This document shows positions 6,850-7,526 of a stretch of 7,526 bases of DNA, piece by piece. Positions within the stretch are counted from its first letter, which is position 1. Every line of letters starts with the position of its first letter. The position numbers and the translations under genes were made by a program. The DNA is from JAYZDB01 sp036338025. GTDB taxonomy: Bacteria; Planctomycetota; UBA1135; UBA2386. The stretch spans positions 1 to 7,526 of the forward strand of contig JAYZDB010000001.1 of assembly GCA_036338025.1 (NCBI GenBank). The letters run 5' to 3'. Under the pieces are notes generated by a model. It ran no database searches and was not told where the DNA came from. It saw only the letters and a list, made by a program, of their open reading frames with translations.

Positions 6850-7526
6850 CTACTGGACGGTGAAGCGGACCACATTGGAGGCCCCAAGTGTCGTGGCGTT
6901 TTGATCCAACACAAACGCCACGGAATCAAAGGTCGCACCCTTGATCGCGGCGACCAGTCCAGCCGGGAAGTTGTAGGCGGAATTCGGGAAGGCCGAGCCA
7001 CCCGTCGGCAGGAAGTGGAACAGGTTGCCCACGCCTGCTGGTTGGCTAAAGATCGAGACCAACAGCGGGTCAGCTTCGACACCAAAGAGGTTACCCGTAC
7101 TAACCGGGCGGCTGGTGTTGAGGGAGAACAGCGTGTAGCCGTGGGCCCAGCCAGCAGGCAGGCCAGTCAGACTCATGGCGAGCCTGCCGGGCGCAGTCTT
7201 GGCTGCCAGGCGCATACCGGTGGTGTCACGCAGACCACCAACACCACGCACGACCAGGCCGTAGTCGATGTCCATGGTACGAGTCTCGACGTGACCATCC
7301 CGACGCACACCCGTCGCCCGCACCGTCACGGCCACCAGGCCGCGTGGCACATTCACCAGGATGACACTCTCTTCGGTGTCGCGGTCGTTGGCTGAACCAC
7401 CAGGCGAACTGTTGTTGCTGGCCAGTAGCCCGTTGTTGCCCCAGAAACTCGTACCGTTGGACGTCGTGACCTGCAGGTCGACGCTGTTGATCCGGTGGAT
7501 GCTGGCGTTGGCCGCCGCTTCCGGAT
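6850..7526 (-). CDS. C-terminal part of a secreted protein, probably a subtilisin-family (S8) peptidase; 5' end outside the window
   Basis: The minus-strand frame is open from the right edge to the TAG at 6850-6852, giving 224 residues. A GTG at 7356 is internal, because 56 sense codons precede it, so the gene is truncated by the window. The start of the visible part (INSVDLQVTTSNGTSFWGN, then STPGGS-like SSPGGSANDRDTEESV, then VPRGLVAVTVRA) matches the jelly-roll domain that follows the catalytic domain in many S8 peptidases. The Asp-His-Ser catalytic region would lie outside, so peptidase activity is inferred only. The last 110 or so residues, ending LGASNVVRFTVQ, form a separate Gly/Pro-rich beta module of a kind seen at the ends of secreted planctomycete proteins. 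There is no transmembrane segment in the visible part. A strong terminator follows 19 nt downstream. Confidence 0.7.
   Translation of the reverse strand, partial: PEAAANASIHRINSVDLQVTTSNGTSFWGNNGLLASNNSSPGGSANDRDTEESVILVNVPRGLVAVTVRATGVRRDGHVETRTMDIDYGLVVRGVGGLRDTTGMRLAAKTAPGRLAMSLTGLPAGWAHGYTLFSLNTSRPVSTGNLFGVEADPLLVSIFSQPAGVGNLFHFLPTGGSAFPNSAYNFPAGLVAAIKGATFDSVAFVLDQNATTLGASNVVRFTVQ

Overview
The window looks like chromosomal DNA from a GC-rich bacterium, most likely a planctomycete. This is an inference from three protein types. The first is a TPR protein resembling the C-terminal half of planctomycete Ser/Thr kinases. The other two are large secreted proteins ending in Gly/Pro-rich beta modules that I associate with that phylum. 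Clear Shine-Dalgarno sequences appear only at the internal genes of the NAD operon. I see no rRNA, tRNA, CRISPR array, insertion sequence or phage gene.

Layout: (1) 1-1539, plus strand: 3' part of a TPR-repeat protein, open at the left edge, with an unusual Arg/Pro/Gly-rich insertion. (2) 1540-1774: a 235-bp gap with weak terminator-like hairpins and three ACCAC/GTGGT boxes before the next operon. (3) 1775-3610, plus strand: a tight NAD-metabolism operon. It holds nadE (NAD synthase, without a glutaminase domain), a 38-codon small ORF that fits exactly between its neighbours, and an NrtR-type regulator (Nudix domain plus winged helix). (4) 3611-3648: a short convergent gap with a terminator for the minus-strand gene. 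(5) 3649-6777, minus strand: a very long predicted lipoprotein with a beta-propeller of Asp-box (BNR-like) repeats and a C-terminal beta module. (6) 6778-6849: a 72-bp gap almost filled by a perfect 13-bp GC-rich hairpin with a T-rich tail. (7) 6850-7526, minus strand: C-terminal end of a secreted protein, probably a subtilisin-family peptidase, open at the right edge.

The only clear functional unit is the NAD operon. NadE makes the last step of NAD synthesis, and NrtR proteins are known regulators of NAD genes that sense ADP-ribose. An nrtR gene co-transcribed with nadE therefore suggests self-regulated feedback, with the ACCAC box array as an untested candidate operator. The unexplained small ORF between them is the best candidate for something undescribed. 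The two minus-strand genes encode exported proteins and may share a transcript, but the hairpin between them should limit read-through. I did not find an obvious new defence, mobile or biosynthetic system.
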